From NCBI RefSeq assembly GCF_015679265.1, contig NZ_CP064942.1, positions 3,142,001-3,206,000 on the forward strand: a stretch of 64,000 bases of DNA, in the 5' to 3' direction. The position numbers and the translations under genes are program-made. The first letter of the stretch is position 1; the number at the start of each line of letters is the position of its first letter. Shown here in pieces: positions 33,933-42,931 of this stretch. The stretch comes from Pontivivens ytuae (lineage in GTDB: Bacteria > Pseudomonadota > Alphaproteobacteria > Rhodobacterales > Rhodobacteraceae). Under the pieces are notes generated by a model. It saw only the letters and a list, made by a program, of their open reading frames with translations, was not told the origin of the DNA and searched no databases.

Positions 33933-34798
33933 CCCTTCGACGCCGCCTCGGCCAAGACGACATCCTGATCGCACCGGGCGTGTTCGACGGCCTGACCGCC
34001 GCATTGGCCGAACAGGCGGGGTTCGAGGCGCTCTACCTTTCCGGCGCGGCCGTCGCCTACACCCGGCTTGGCCGCCCCGATATCGGCCTGACATCGGTGT
34101 CGGAGATGACGGACACGCTGGCCCTCATCCGCGACCGCGTCGACCTGCCGATCATCATCGACGCCGACACCGGTTTCGGGAACGCGCTGAACGCGCAACG
34201 CACCATGCGCCTCTACGAGCGGGCAGGGGCCAATGCGCTGCAGGTCGAGGACCAGACCTATCCGAAGCGCTGCGGCCACCTGTCCGACAAATCCCTGATC
34301 CCCGCGGGCGAGATGGTCGGCAAGATCGCGGCCATGGCCGATGCGCGCGCCACCGACGACACGCTCATCATCGCGCGCACCGACGCCGTCGCGGTCGAGG
34401 GCTTCGAGCAGGCTCTCGGGCGCGCCGAAGCCTATGTCGCCGCCGGCGCCGACGTCCTTTTCATCGAGGCGCTGCGGTCGGAGGAGGAGCTCCGCGTCGC
34501 CGCCGCGCAGTTCCGCGGCCGCATCCCGCTTCTGGCCAACATGGTCGAGGGCGGGGCCACGCCGATCCAGAGCGCACCGGATCTGGAGGCGCTGGGCTTC
34601 TCCATCGTGATCTTCCCCGGCGGCATCGTGCGCGCCATGGCCCGCACGGCGGAGGCCTATTATGGCAGCCTGCGCGCGAATGGCAGCAACCGTCCGTTCG
34701 CCGACCGGATGTTCGATTTCGACGGCCTGAACGCGCGCATCGGTACGGCGGAGATGCTCGCGCTCGGCGAATGCTACGAAGACGACAGCAGGGGTTGA
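33929..34798 (+). CDS. Isocitrate lyase/PEP mutase superfamily C-C lyase
   Basis: A 289-residue TIM-barrel enzyme similar to methylisocitrate lyase PrpB and 2,3-dimethylmalate lyase. It has the Mg-binding IIIDADTGFGNALNAQRTM, the lyase signature PKRCGHLSDKSLIP (K-R-C-G-H, with catalytic Cys), and IARTDAVAVEGFEQAL. The C-terminus has LANMVEGGATPIQSAPDLEA and VIFPGGIVRAMARTAEAYYG. The KRCGH loop points to C-C bond cleavage and not phosphonate chemistry. It would split a 2-hydroxy dicarboxylate into pyruvate or glyoxylate plus an acid. Together with the LeuCD-like hydratase this parallels the dimethylmaleate hydratase/dimethylmalate lyase pair known from nicotinate fermentation. Confidence 0.85.
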   Translation: MTLRRRLGQDDILIAPGVFDGLTAALAEQAGFEALYLSGAAVAYTRLGRPDIGLTSVSEMTDTLALIRDRVDLPIIIDADTGFGNALNAQRTMRLYERAGANALQVEDQTYPKRCGHLSDKSLIPAGEMVGKIAAMADARATDDTLIIARTDAVAVEGFEQALGRAEAYVAAGADVLFIEALRSEEELRVAAAQFRGRIPLLANMVEGGATPIQSAPDLEALGFSIVIFPGGIVRAMARTAEAYYGSLRANGSNRPFADRMFDFDGLNARIGTAEMLALGECYEDDSRG

Positions 34799-34801
34799 CC
34801 G

Positions 34802-36172
34802 GTGGCCGTCCTGCCCACGCCGCCCGAGGGCTTCGAGATCCATGTCCCGGTGCTGGTCATCGGGGCCGGCGCCTGCGGCCTGACGGCGGCCCTCTCGATC
34901 GTCGATGCGGGCGGCGAGGTGCTCGTGATCGAGGCTGACGCCGTTCCGGCCGGATCAACGGCCCTCTCGGCCGGTCTGATCCCGGCCGCCGGCACCCGCT
35001 TTCAGCGCGCGGCGGGGATCGAGGACAGCCCAGACCTCTTCGCCGCCGACATCCAGGCCAAGGCGAAGGGAGAGAACCCTCAGCCGCTGGTCGATCTCCT
35101 CGCACGCGAAGCCGGCGCGACCGTCGAGTGGCTGGCCGACCGCTTCGCGCTGCCCTTCTCGGTCGTCGACGATTTCGACTATCCGGGCCACGCGCGGAGG
35201 CGGATGCACGGCCTTCCGACCCGCTCGGGCCGGGAGCTCGTCGACCGTCTCCGACATGCCTGCGAGGCCGCGTCGGTCGACATCATCTGCAACCGCCGCG
35301 CGACGACGCTGTTCGTGGACGGCGACCGAACCACGGGGGTGGAGATGGACGGCCCGGAGGGGCCGGAGCGTGTGGGCTGCGCGGCGCTGATCCTCGCCTG
35401 CAACGGCTACGGCGGGAACCGCGCGATGGTCGCACGCCACATGCCGGAGATCGAGAACGCCCTCTGGTTCGGTCACGACGGCAACCGCGGTGACGCCGTG
35501 TGCTGGGGCGATGCGCTGGGCGCCGAGAGCCTGCATCTGGGCGCCTATCAGGGCCACGGCAACGTCGCGCACCCGCAGGGCATCCTGATCACCTGGGCCG
35601 TCATCACCGGCGGCGGCATCCAAGTGAACCTGCGCAGCGAGCGGTTCTGGGACGAAAGCCAGGGCTATTCCGAAGCGGCCCGCGCGGTTCTCGCCCAGCC
35701 CGAGGGCGTCGCCTGGACGATCTTCGACACCCGCATCGCGTCCGTCGCGCGGCAGTTCCAGGATTTCAAGGATGCCGAGGCCATGGGCGCGATCCGCGAG
35801 GCCGCCACGGTGCCGGAACTTGCCGAGGTCACGGGTCTACCCGAGGACGCGTTGGCTAGCAGTCTCGCATCCGTCGCCGTCGGCCAGACCGACGTCTTCG
35901 GGCGCCACTACGACGGCCCGCCGCTTGCGCCTCCATACTGCGCGGTGAAGGTCACCGGGGCGCTCTTCCACACGCAGGGCGGGCTCAACATCACTACGGA
36001 CGCGCGGGTTCGGCGCCGCGACGGCACTCCCTTTCCCAACCTCTTCGCCGCAGGCGGTGCTGCGGTTGGCGTCTCGGGCACGGGCGACAGCGGATACCTG
36101 TCGGGAAACGGCCTGCTCTCCGCGATCGTGCTTGGCCACGTCGCCGGGCGAGTTGCAACTGCTAACACATGA
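34802..36172 (+). CDS. FAD-dependent oxidoreductase, fumarate reductase/ketosteroid dehydrogenase-like
   Basis: A 456-residue flavoprotein with a GTG start 3 bases after the lyase gene. The Rossmann motif is VLVIGAGACGLTAALSIVDA (residues 17-36). A second FAD segment is ALSAGLIPAAGTRFQRAAGI, and the C-terminal FAD-closing region is FPNLFAAGGAAVGVSGTGDS with YLSGNGLLSAIVLGHVAGRV. The middle carries a capping domain (AYQGHGNVAHPQGILITWAV). This subfamily of FAD_binding_2 enzymes forms or reduces C=C bonds next to a carbonyl. In context it could introduce the double bond that the LeuCD-like enzyme hydrates. Last gene of the operon. Confidence 0.83.
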   Translation: MAVLPTPPEGFEIHVPVLVIGAGACGLTAALSIVDAGGEVLVIEADAVPAGSTALSAGLIPAAGTRFQRAAGIEDSPDLFAADIQAKAKGENPQPLVDLLAREAGATVEWLADRFALPFSVVDDFDYPGHARRRMHGLPTRSGRELVDRLRHACEAASVDIICNRRATTLFVDGDRTTGVEMDGPEGPERVGCAALILACNGYGGNRAMVARHMPEIENALWFGHDGNRGDAVCWGDALGAESLHLGAYQGHGNVAHPQGILITWAVITGGGIQVNLRSERFWDESQGYSEAARAVLAQPEGVAWTIFDTRIASVARQFQDFKDAEAMGAIREAATVPELAEVTGLPEDALASSLASVAVGQTDVFGRHYDGPPLAPPYCAVKVTGALFHTQGGLNITTDARVRRRDGTPFPNLFAAGGAAVGVSGTGDSGYLSGNGLLSAIVLGHVAGRVATANT

Positions 36173-36404
36173 AAGATGATACCTGATGGATGTTACACAA
36201 GCCATGGCGCCTTGATTGGGTGGAGCCGTTCCACATGAGGGATCAACTGACAGAGGCCGAGCATTCGATGGCCGAAAGCGCGCGCGCCTAAGCGCAAGAC
36301 GAGCTGCCACGGTGGATGATCCGGGCGTATTTCGCGGCATGTGCACCGTCTCGCTTACCTTTCGCTCCCAGAACGAGACGATCGACTTGCCCTGCCGGTA
36401 TCCG

Positions 36405-37604
36405 TGTCCTTCCCCCCTAGAACTGGGCCATTACATTGGCCGCGAGAGGGGGATTGGGCATGGCGAGGAAGCGACATTCAGACGAAGACATCTTGAAGCT
36501 GCTGCGTGAGATCGAGCTGAAGCTGACGGCGGGCGATGACGTGGCCACTGCATGCCGCGGCGTCGGGATCAGCGACGCGACATACTACAACTGGCGGAAA
36601 CGGTTTGGCGGGATGGGCCGGTCGCAGCTGTCGGAGATGAAGAGTTTGGAGAAAGAGAACGCCCGACTGAAGAAGATCGTCGCCGAGCTCGAACTGGACA
36701 AGCTCATACTCAAGGAAAGCCTGAACCACCTAAAGCCCAGGGCCTGACCACAGAGGAGCTTCGTCAGGCCGTCCTTCACACACGCCAGAAGCTTGCCACG
36801 TCTGAGCGGCGGACCTGCCGGGTGATTGGCCTGGCGCGGAGCTCCCTGCAATATCAGCCAACACAGAGAGACGATGATGCGCTACGGTTGGCTCTGATCC
36901 GGTTGGCGAAGCAGTACGGGCGATATGGCTACCGCAAGATCACGGAGCTGCTTCACATGGAAGGCTGGCGGGTCAATCACAAGAAGGTCGAGCGGCTCTG
37001 GCGTGAGGAAGGATTGCAGCTTCCGCAGCGGCACAAAAAGCGCAAGCGGCTCTACCACAAGGGCAGCTCGATCATCCGGCTTCGGCCCACGCACCCGAAC
37101 CATGTTTGGGCAATAGACTTCGTGCATGACAAGCTCAGCAATGGGCGCAGTTACAAGATGCTGACGGTTCTCGACGAGTTCACGCGGCAGGCCTTGGCTG
37201 TTGTGGTCCGCACCAAGATGGGTGCCGACGAAGTTCTCGAAGCACTCTATCCGCTCCTGCTGCGCCACGGTTCCCCGGAGTATATCCGGTCCGATAACGG
37301 ACCCGAGTTCGCAGCAGAGGCGATGCAGGGCTGGCTTCGGCGTGTTGGGATCAAGCCCATCCGCATCTACCCAGGATCACCCTGGGAGAACGGATACAAC
37401 GAGCGCTTCAATGGGACATTACGGCGAGAGGTTCTCAATGCGGAGTGGTTCACGACGACCAAGCAAGCTCAGATCGTCATCAATCACTGGCTCAGGCAGT
37501 ACAATCACACCCGACCGCATCAGGCACTCAACATGCGCCCACCCGTTCCTGAAACAATATTAGAGAAACCCCTGATCAGTGGCCCAGACACAGGGGGCTA
37601 GACA
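36405..37604 (+). mobile_element. IS3-family insertion sequence, intact copy 2 (1200 bp)
   Basis: Sequence and orientation appear identical to the copy at 19511-20710, including both inverted repeats, which implies very recent transposition or gene conversion. The two copies enclose 15,694 bases. No clear target duplication flanks this copy. The 230 bases before it hold no gene that I can support. Confidence 0.93.
36460..37601 (+). CDS. IS3-family transposase OrfAB (programmed -1 frameshift)
   Basis: Identical in translation to the transposase of copy 1: OrfA 36460-36747 with the YYNWRKRFGG HTH, and OrfB to 37601 with intact DDE residues (VWAIDFV, YIRSDNGPEF, FNGTLRREVL). Both copies look able to act, and either could move the other or the whole segment. 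Confidence 0.92.
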
Positions 37605-37881
37605 GCCACGAGCGGCGCCATCCCGTCGGTCTCGAAAGCCGATTACGTCGACGCCTACGCTGCGCAATGGGGCGCGCGACCCAGCACAGCCGCTGTGCCC
37701 GATACGGCACGCCGGCAACGTCCGACCGCTCACAAAGCTCCGATCCCACGAGCGCCCGCGGCCCGACGCGTCGCTGCAGGGTCAAGCCAAGAGGGCTGAG
37801 CAGGTCCGATGGCCTGTCCGGGATCGTCGGTCCCCCTCGAGCCGAGAGGACCGACGATCCCGACACGCCACGGAAGAGAAC

Positions 37882-39834
37882 ATGAAGTATCACACGCCCC
37901 GCCCGACACTGGCCGATGTCCTGCACTGGGCGGAGACAACCGGCAAACCCCAGGATCCGATCCGCGAGCTGCGCCGCATCCCCGCGCGGCTCGGGCTGCT
38001 CGACGCCGATCTCGCGGCCCTCCCCGCCGATCCCGTCGCATTCAACCGCAACATCGCAGGACGTCCGGGCGCGGCCTTTCCGCGCGCGCGCAATGTCGGT
38101 GCAGCCTGTGCCCGCGCGGACAGTCGCGTGCGCGGTCTGCTCCGGCAGTATCTCGACGTCTGGGGACTGACCGCTGCTGCCGATCCTCGCGACCGCGCAG
38201 CATGGACTGCGCTCGCGGATATCATCGCGGCCAATGAGGGTCCGCCCCGGACCGGCCGCCGCTGGAATACCGGACGGCACCGGACCCTGTCGGTCCTGCG
38301 CGCGCGGTGCCGTTGCGCGCCCGCGGACGTGACGCAGGAGGAGATCAATCGTATCAGCGGTGAAGCGACGGCAGAGGACCGTAGATCGCTCCGAAAGGCG
38401 GTGCAGTTCCTGAACGGCCTGCGCGATGACCTCCTCGAGATTCCGGAGCTCGCGGCTCACCTTCCGGCGGAGAGGCTTCATGTGCCGGCCGGCTCGTCGC
38501 GCGCCCGTCGTATCGACTGGTCCACGCTGCCCGCATCCTTCCGCGCCGCCTTCGACGCCGCCGCCTCTGCGGCCGTTGCCGGCGAGGATGACCATGGCGA
38601 GGCGCTCCTGGCGCGTCTCGAAGCCGGAGAGGACCCGGAATACGTCATGGCCGAGGCCGATCGTTCTGCCGCGAAGATGCGAAGCCTGCGCAAGCCGGAC
38701 GCCGCCCGCACGCGCTATCGCGAGACGGTCTCCTGGTTGCTGCGCGCCTGGGAGGATGAGGGCGGGGATCCGGCCGAGTTGCGCGATCTCGGCGAGCTGA
38801 CGACCCGGACGGTCATCGAGGCGGCGATCCGATCGCAGATTGCCCGCTCGGATGCGGCGCCCGATCTCAAGAACGCTCTCGACAGCGACACGCTGAAACT
38901 GCGGCTTGCGAACCTGTCGGCCTTTGCCCGTCATGGGCTGAACGACAGGAGTGTTCCGGCGATCGTGGAGCTGCTCAAGTCTAAGCATCTGGACAAGCCG
39001 CGGGCGAGGCGCAGGGTCGCGCGGGAGACCGGTGTCGTGGCCGAGGTCGATGCGATCGCGGCGCTGTTGCACGGCAGTCCCGCGGTCGCCGCACGATGGG
39101 TGCGCGCGCCCGAACTGATCGCCCGCTCCGCCGAGGATGCGATCCGGATGGCCCGTGCGGCCGGGTCCCCGTCGCGCGAGGTAACGGCCTTGCGCCAGTA
39201 TGGCGCGGCCGTTGCTGCGGCCATGCAGCTGTCGCGGCCGCTGCGGCCCTCGTGCCTGCGGTTGACCCGGATCGCGTCGAGGGAGGAGGTTCCTGCGAAC
39301 CTCATCCGGACCCCTGCGCCCCGCAAGGCGCCCCGCTTCGAATTCCGATATGAGAGCTGGGAGACGAAAACCGAACGGGCCGTCACGCTCGACGTTGCGA
39401 GCCGTGACGCGCAGATCCTCAAGACCTGGCTCGAGCTCCATCGACCGCGCTTCATCGAGCTGACCGGCCGGGGTCATGACAACGTCTATCTCTTCCCGGG
39501 GGAGGGGTGTCCCAGGCGCGATTCCGGCGATCCGGTGCGCCTGCCGAGCGGGGTCTATGCGCCGTCGTCTTTCCTCGCGCTCTGGCGCGCGGGGGCGTCT
39601 GTGGTCGGCCTCGATGTCACGCCGCATCGCATGCGCCATGTGGTGGCCATTCTTGTTTTGGCGCTTCGCCCGGGCGCCTATGGACTGGTCTCGACCATCC
39701 TGTGCAATACCGAGGAGGTGGCGCGCCGGCATTACGGTCGCGACGACGGCAAGGCGGTCTCGCAGGCGCTGCGGGACGCGCTGCTGGCGCACCATCCTGA
39801 TCTCCTGCGCCGCCATCGGTGGACGGCCTCATGA
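37882..39834 (+). CDS. Large tyrosine recombinase/integrase (recombinase 1 of a two-recombinase module)
   Basis: A 650-residue protein; ATG 37882 follows GGAAGAGAAC (the frame is open further upstream into the IS end without similarity). The C-terminal 200 residues carry a tyrosine recombinase core: RPLRPSCLRLTRI with the first Arg, KTERAVTLDVAS, VYLFPGEG, TPHRMRHVVAILVLALRPG (H582, R585) and EEVARRHYGRDD, with Y618 as nucleophile. The ~430 residues before it are helical, Ala/Arg-rich and larger than the DNA-binding region of XerC-like integrases. The stop overlaps the next recombinase (ATGA). Together with the following genes it looks like the mobility module of an integrative element. Confidence 0.8.
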   Translation: MKYHTPRPTLADVLHWAETTGKPQDPIRELRRIPARLGLLDADLAALPADPVAFNRNIAGRPGAAFPRARNVGAACARADSRVRGLLRQYLDVWGLTAAADPRDRAAWTALADIIAANEGPPRTGRRWNTGRHRTLSVLRARCRCAPADVTQEEINRISGEATAEDRRSLRKAVQFLNGLRDDLLEIPELAAHLPAERLHVPAGSSRARRIDWSTLPASFRAAFDAAASAAVAGEDDHGEALLARLEAGEDPEYVMAEADRSAAKMRSLRKPDAARTRYRETVSWLLRAWEDEGGDPAELRDLGELTTRTVIEAAIRSQIARSDAAPDLKNALDSDTLKLRLANLSAFARHGLNDRSVPAIVELLKSKHLDKPRARRRVARETGVVAEVDAIAALLHGSPAVAARWVRAPELIARSAEDAIRMARAAGSPSREVTALRQYGAAVAAAMQLSRPLRPSCLRLTRIASREEVPANLIRTPAPRKAPRFEFRYESWETKTERAVTLDVASRDAQILKTWLELHRPRFIELTGRGHDNVYLFPGEGCPRRDSGDPVRLPSGVYAPSSFLALWRAGASVVGLDVTPHRMRHVVAILVLALRPGAYGLVSTILCNTEEVARRHYGRDDGKAVSQALRDALLAHHPDLLRRHRWTAS

Positions 39835-41204
39835 AATCCGAGATCGCTGAAAGCAGGCTGAGTTCGCTCCCCCGGGAGCTGAAGGATAGGCTTGTGTCGG
39901 TTCGCGCTGACCTGCCGCCGGGTGCCATCTCGGTCGTGGGCAGACTGTTCGACAGTCTAGCCGATCGAGAGGAGCACCACGGCGCGCCATCCCGGGCGGC
40001 CTTCGAGGCGGCTTACGGATCGGAATCGACCCTCGCGCTCCTCCTGCGCGTCTGCGCGACGCACGTGCCGGAGGTCGGGCTCGCCGAGGCGCGCCTGCTC
40101 CGCTGCGAATACTACACCGCGCGGCCTCGGGCGGCGGGCCATGGTCGAACCGCGCAACCGGCGACTGCACCCGAGGCGCTCGCCCCCTGGGCCACCAAGA
40201 AGTCACAGGCATGGCCGCGGTCCTGGCAAGAGCTCCTCCCCGGACTGCTCGACGCGCCCGTGCGCGAGGGCACGATCCGTCGACATGTCGCCTCGGTCGA
40301 TCGGTGTGCCGCGCTCGTGCCGGCCCTGCGCTGCCCGCCTCGTCTGGGCTGGCTCTTCGGTTGGGAACTGGGGCGGCTGCTGCAGGATGGAAGTGCCGGG
40401 CAGGGGATCACTCCCGTCGCGCCACGGACGATCTCGAACTATCTCGGCGGGTTGGTTGCCCTTGGCCTTCATGGGGGATTGGATGCGGACGAGCTCGACG
40501 GTCTGCGTGCGGTGCGTCAGTCCTGGCTCCGCAAGGGGCGCGCATCGCGCAAGGGCAAGCAGGATCGTCTCGATGTGCTCTATGCCTCGGGCGGCTACGA
40601 GATGATCGTGCAGCGGCTCGCAGCGGAGATGGAGCGCGCGCGGCGCTTGCCGGCCTGGACCGCGGAGCATGAGCGGGCCCGCTCCACGAGCGCCATTCTG
40701 GCTGTCATGATCAACTGGCCTGCGCGCACGGGGGATATCGCCGGATGGCGTCTGGGGGACGAGCTCGTGCGCACGCCCTGGGGCGAGTGGACCCTGCGCT
40801 ACCGGCAGGAGAAGACCGGCCGGATGGCGAATGCGGGACCGCTCTGGCCTGAAACCGGCGAGATCCTCGATCTGCATCTGCTCGCCGGTCGCCCCGCGCG
40901 GCTTGCACAGACCCGCTTCGCGCAATTGCGGGGCGCGAACTGGCTCACGCAGGGTCCGGCGGCACGTCCGAGCAGATGGCCGTCCGAGCAGGTCAAGCGT
41001 GTCACCGGCCTTCCTGCCCACGACCTGCGCACCGTGGCTGCGGACTACCTGCGGTGCTACGAAGCAGAGACCGCCGCCGACCGCGTCGCTGCTCTGCTCG
41101 GCCATGCCTCGCGGCAGGCAGGCGCCGAATACCGCTCGGACTGCGCCGTCACCGCGGGACAATCGGAATGGCAGGCGATCCGCGCCCGGATCGCGGAGAG
41201 CTGA
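39831..41204 (+). CDS. Second tyrosine recombinase-like protein
   Basis: A 457-residue protein coupled to recombinase 1 by a 4-base overlap. The C-terminal domain has MINWPARTGDIAGWRLGDEL (Arg in PARTGDI), WTLRYRQEKTGRM with a candidate Lys, LPAHDLRTVAADYLRCYEAE (H397 and R400) and LLGHASRQAGAEYRSDC (G-H plus Y434). The full set R-K-H-R-H-Y is therefore present, though far from recombinase 1 in sequence. The N-terminal half includes an arm/core-binding-like helical region (TISNYLGGLVALGLHGG). The pair may work as a heteromeric integrase. Confidence 0.75.
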   Translation: MKSEIAESRLSSLPRELKDRLVSVRADLPPGAISVVGRLFDSLADREEHHGAPSRAAFEAAYGSESTLALLLRVCATHVPEVGLAEARLLRCEYYTARPRAAGHGRTAQPATAPEALAPWATKKSQAWPRSWQELLPGLLDAPVREGTIRRHVASVDRCAALVPALRCPPRLGWLFGWELGRLLQDGSAGQGITPVAPRTISNYLGGLVALGLHGGLDADELDGLRAVRQSWLRKGRASRKGKQDRLDVLYASGGYEMIVQRLAAEMERARRLPAWTAEHERARSTSAILAVMINWPARTGDIAGWRLGDELVRTPWGEWTLRYRQEKTGRMANAGPLWPETGEILDLHLLAGRPARLAQTRFAQLRGANWLTQGPAARPSRWPSEQVKRVTGLPAHDLRTVAADYLRCYEAETAADRVAALLGHASRQAGAEYRSDCAVTAGQSEWQAIRARIAES

Positions 41205-41258
41205 TCGAACAGGCGGAGCGTGTTTTGGACGCCCTCTGCCGGGGACCATGTCCCTGCC

Positions 41259-41633
41259 ATGAGATCGGCTGAGACCTACGACTACACGCTCTCCCTCGAT
41301 AAGGTCGCATGGCACTGGCGGCTTGGCCGGCGGACCGTGCGCGAGATGATCCGCGACGGCCGCCTGCCGGCCGTCCGGGTGGGCGGGCAGCTGCGGCTTT
41401 GCTGGCGCGACGTCTGGCGCTGCGAGGCGGGCGCAATGCCCGCGCGTCGGGCCGAGGACGACTACCGGCGCCCCTTGCTGACGAAGAAGGATGTCGCGGC
41501 AAGCCTTGCTGTCTCGACCCGCTCCGTCGAGCGTCTGATTGCGCAGGGTCTGCCAACCCGAAAGGTCGGACAGAACACCCGCATCGCGCCGCGTGACCTC
41601 GAAGACTGGCTCGACCGGCAGCGTGAGACCTGA
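41259..41633 (+). CDS. Tandem helix-turn-helix (excisionase-like) protein
   Basis: A 124-residue protein from ATG 41259 (a GTG at 41220 is an alternative). It contains two copies of an MerR/Xis-type HTH unit: LSLDKVAWHWRLGRRTVREM followed by DGRLPAVRVGGQLRLCWRDV, and LLTKKDVAASLAVSTRSVER followed by GLPTRKVGQNTRIAPRDLED. Single such units are typical of excisionases. Two in one chain, just downstream of two recombinases, suggests a directionality or assembly factor that bridges two DNA sites. Its length is close to that of TnpC in the Tn554-type three-gene modules, but I see no clear sequence relation. Confidence 0.72.
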   Translation: MRSAETYDYTLSLDKVAWHWRLGRRTVREMIRDGRLPAVRVGGQLRLCWRDVWRCEAGAMPARRAEDDYRRPLLTKKDVAASLAVSTRSVERLIAQGLPTRKVGQNTRIAPRDLEDWLDRQRET

Positions 41634-41841
41634 CCGCTGGTAACCGGCGCGCGACGTCCCGTGGCCGAGGAGCAGACCCGCGCCGGGGCGCTCGAAGCAT
41701 CGCACCTCCGCGAGACACGACAATGAACGTGGGCCCGCTCCGGTGCCGCGCGCAGTTCGATGACGCGCACGGCACCGGAGCCGAACCCACAAAGAGAAGG
41801 GAGAGCGTCGAAGCGTGAAACCATCGGAAAGAGGATTGATT

Positions 41842-42588
41842 ATGCTCGACAGAACTGACCCTGCAGAAACACCGGAATGGCGGCACCATCTCGGCCCCGG
41901 CCATGTCATCGCCTTCGCGTTCCCGCATGCCGACGCAGATGAGGACGAGGACTGCCAGACGCCGAAGATCCGGCCTTGTCTCGTGCTCGATGTAGAGGCC
42001 CGTGACGATGAGCGTCTCGCCCTCATCGCCTACGGCACCTCGGCGCGCACCGCTGCGAACAAGGGTTTGGAGATCCATGTCCGCCGCATCGAAGACCGCC
42101 TCGCCGCAGGGCTAACGAAGCGCACCCGCTTCGTCTGTGCGCGGCGCCAGCTCGTGCCGCTCCGTCACCCCGGCTTCAGCCTGTCCGCCGCCACAGGGTC
42201 GCCGGTGCTCGGACGGCTCGCGGGCAATCCGATGTCGGTCATGAACGCCCTTCGAGCAAGGCTCGGCGCTCGAGGCGAGGTTGCCGCCGCCTTCCGTTCG
42301 AGAGAACCCAAGCATATCACGGCGGCCCGGGACCGCGACCTCATCCTGCAGGAGCGCGACCCGTCAGGTTCGAGGCGATGCATCAACGGCCAGCCGCAGC
42401 AACCGAACCCTCGGTACCTGGAAAACCCACGACAGCTTCGGAAACCGCCCGCCAAACGCACAGGCGTCCCCCGACATTCATCGGCGAAATGTTCGCGGAT
42501 CTTCCTGCGACAAACCGCAAAAGCACGACAAAATGTGCAGTTCGGGACTGCACCAGCGAGGCGATCTGGTTCCAGTCCCGGAGCATGA
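41842..42588 (+). CDS. PemK/MazF-like protein (possible plasmid/island maintenance toxin)
   Basis: A 248-residue frame from ATG 41842 (AGAGGA seven bases upstream). Residues 18-100 resemble a PemK-type fold: GPGHVIAFAFPHADADEDED, then KIRPCLVLDVEARDDERLAL and IAYGTS. The R-P-C-L-V block is the conserved PemK core strand. The last ~90 residues (from about ITAARDRDLILQERD) are Pro/Arg-rich and look like read-through rather than domain, so the true protein may end earlier or carry a frameshift. No antitoxin gene is evident beside it, so a toxin role is uncertain. It belongs to the same accessory segment as the recombinases. Confidence 0.55.
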   Translation: MLDRTDPAETPEWRHHLGPGHVIAFAFPHADADEDEDCQTPKIRPCLVLDVEARDDERLALIAYGTSARTAANKGLEIHVRRIEDRLAAGLTKRTRFVCARRQLVPLRHPGFSLSAATGSPVLGRLAGNPMSVMNALRARLGARGEVAAAFRSREPKHITAARDRDLILQERDPSGSRRCINGQPQQPNPRYLENPRQLRKPPAKRTGVPRHSSAKCSRIFLRQTAKARQNVQFGTAPARRSGSSPGA

Positions 42589-42787
42589 CAAGGCTGAGCG
42601 CCAATCTGGCTTGAAAAGCCCACTTCAGGCACACCCACTGCTCAGCACGCTGGCAACGGCCGCCACAACACGCGCGAGCGCACAAAGATGTGGAGCAAAA
42701 AGTGGAGCAAATCGATGACAATTTAGACTTCGCCACCCTCAAGCGCCTTATTTATATGGCGCATTGTGCTCAGATGAGGCGGAAAAA

Positions 42788-42877
42788 TGGCGGAGAGACA
42801 GGGATTCGAACCCTGGGTGGAGTCACCCCCACAACGGTTTTCGAGACCGCCCCGTTCGACCACTCCGGCACCTCTCC
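42788..42877 (-). tRNA. tRNA-Ser(CGA)
   Basis: The reverse complement folds as a class II tRNA. The acceptor GGAGAGG pairs near the 3-prime end, followed by G and an encoded CCA (42788-42790). The anticodon loop CTCGAAA gives anticodon CGA. A long variable arm (TGTGGGGGTGACTCCACCC) and a T-loop GTTCGAATC are present. It lies at the end of the recombinase segment and is a likely integration site for it. Confidence 0.95.
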
Positions 42878-42931
42878 GCGGTCGTGGGCGTAGATAGGCG
42901 AAGCGGGCAGGGGCGCGCAAGGGCGAAATGG

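Noticed and set aside
36173-36404. Short open frames between the flavoprotein gene and the IS3 copy
   Set aside because: They lack ribosome-binding sites and family patterns and one runs into the IS; most likely non-coding.
19511-37604. Target-site duplications of the two IS3 copies
   Set aside because: Flanking 3-6 bases do not match for either copy, nor when left and right flanks are exchanged between copies.
37576-39816. A 746-codon open frame on the minus strand opposite recombinase 1
   Set aside because: A GC-rich shadow frame of low-complexity Arg/Gly/Ala content. The plus-strand frame has catalytic recombinase motifs and a coupled downstream gene.
37882-41204. RIT (recombinase in trio) element
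   Set aside because: Only two tyrosine recombinases are present; the third gene is a small HTH protein without recombinase residues.
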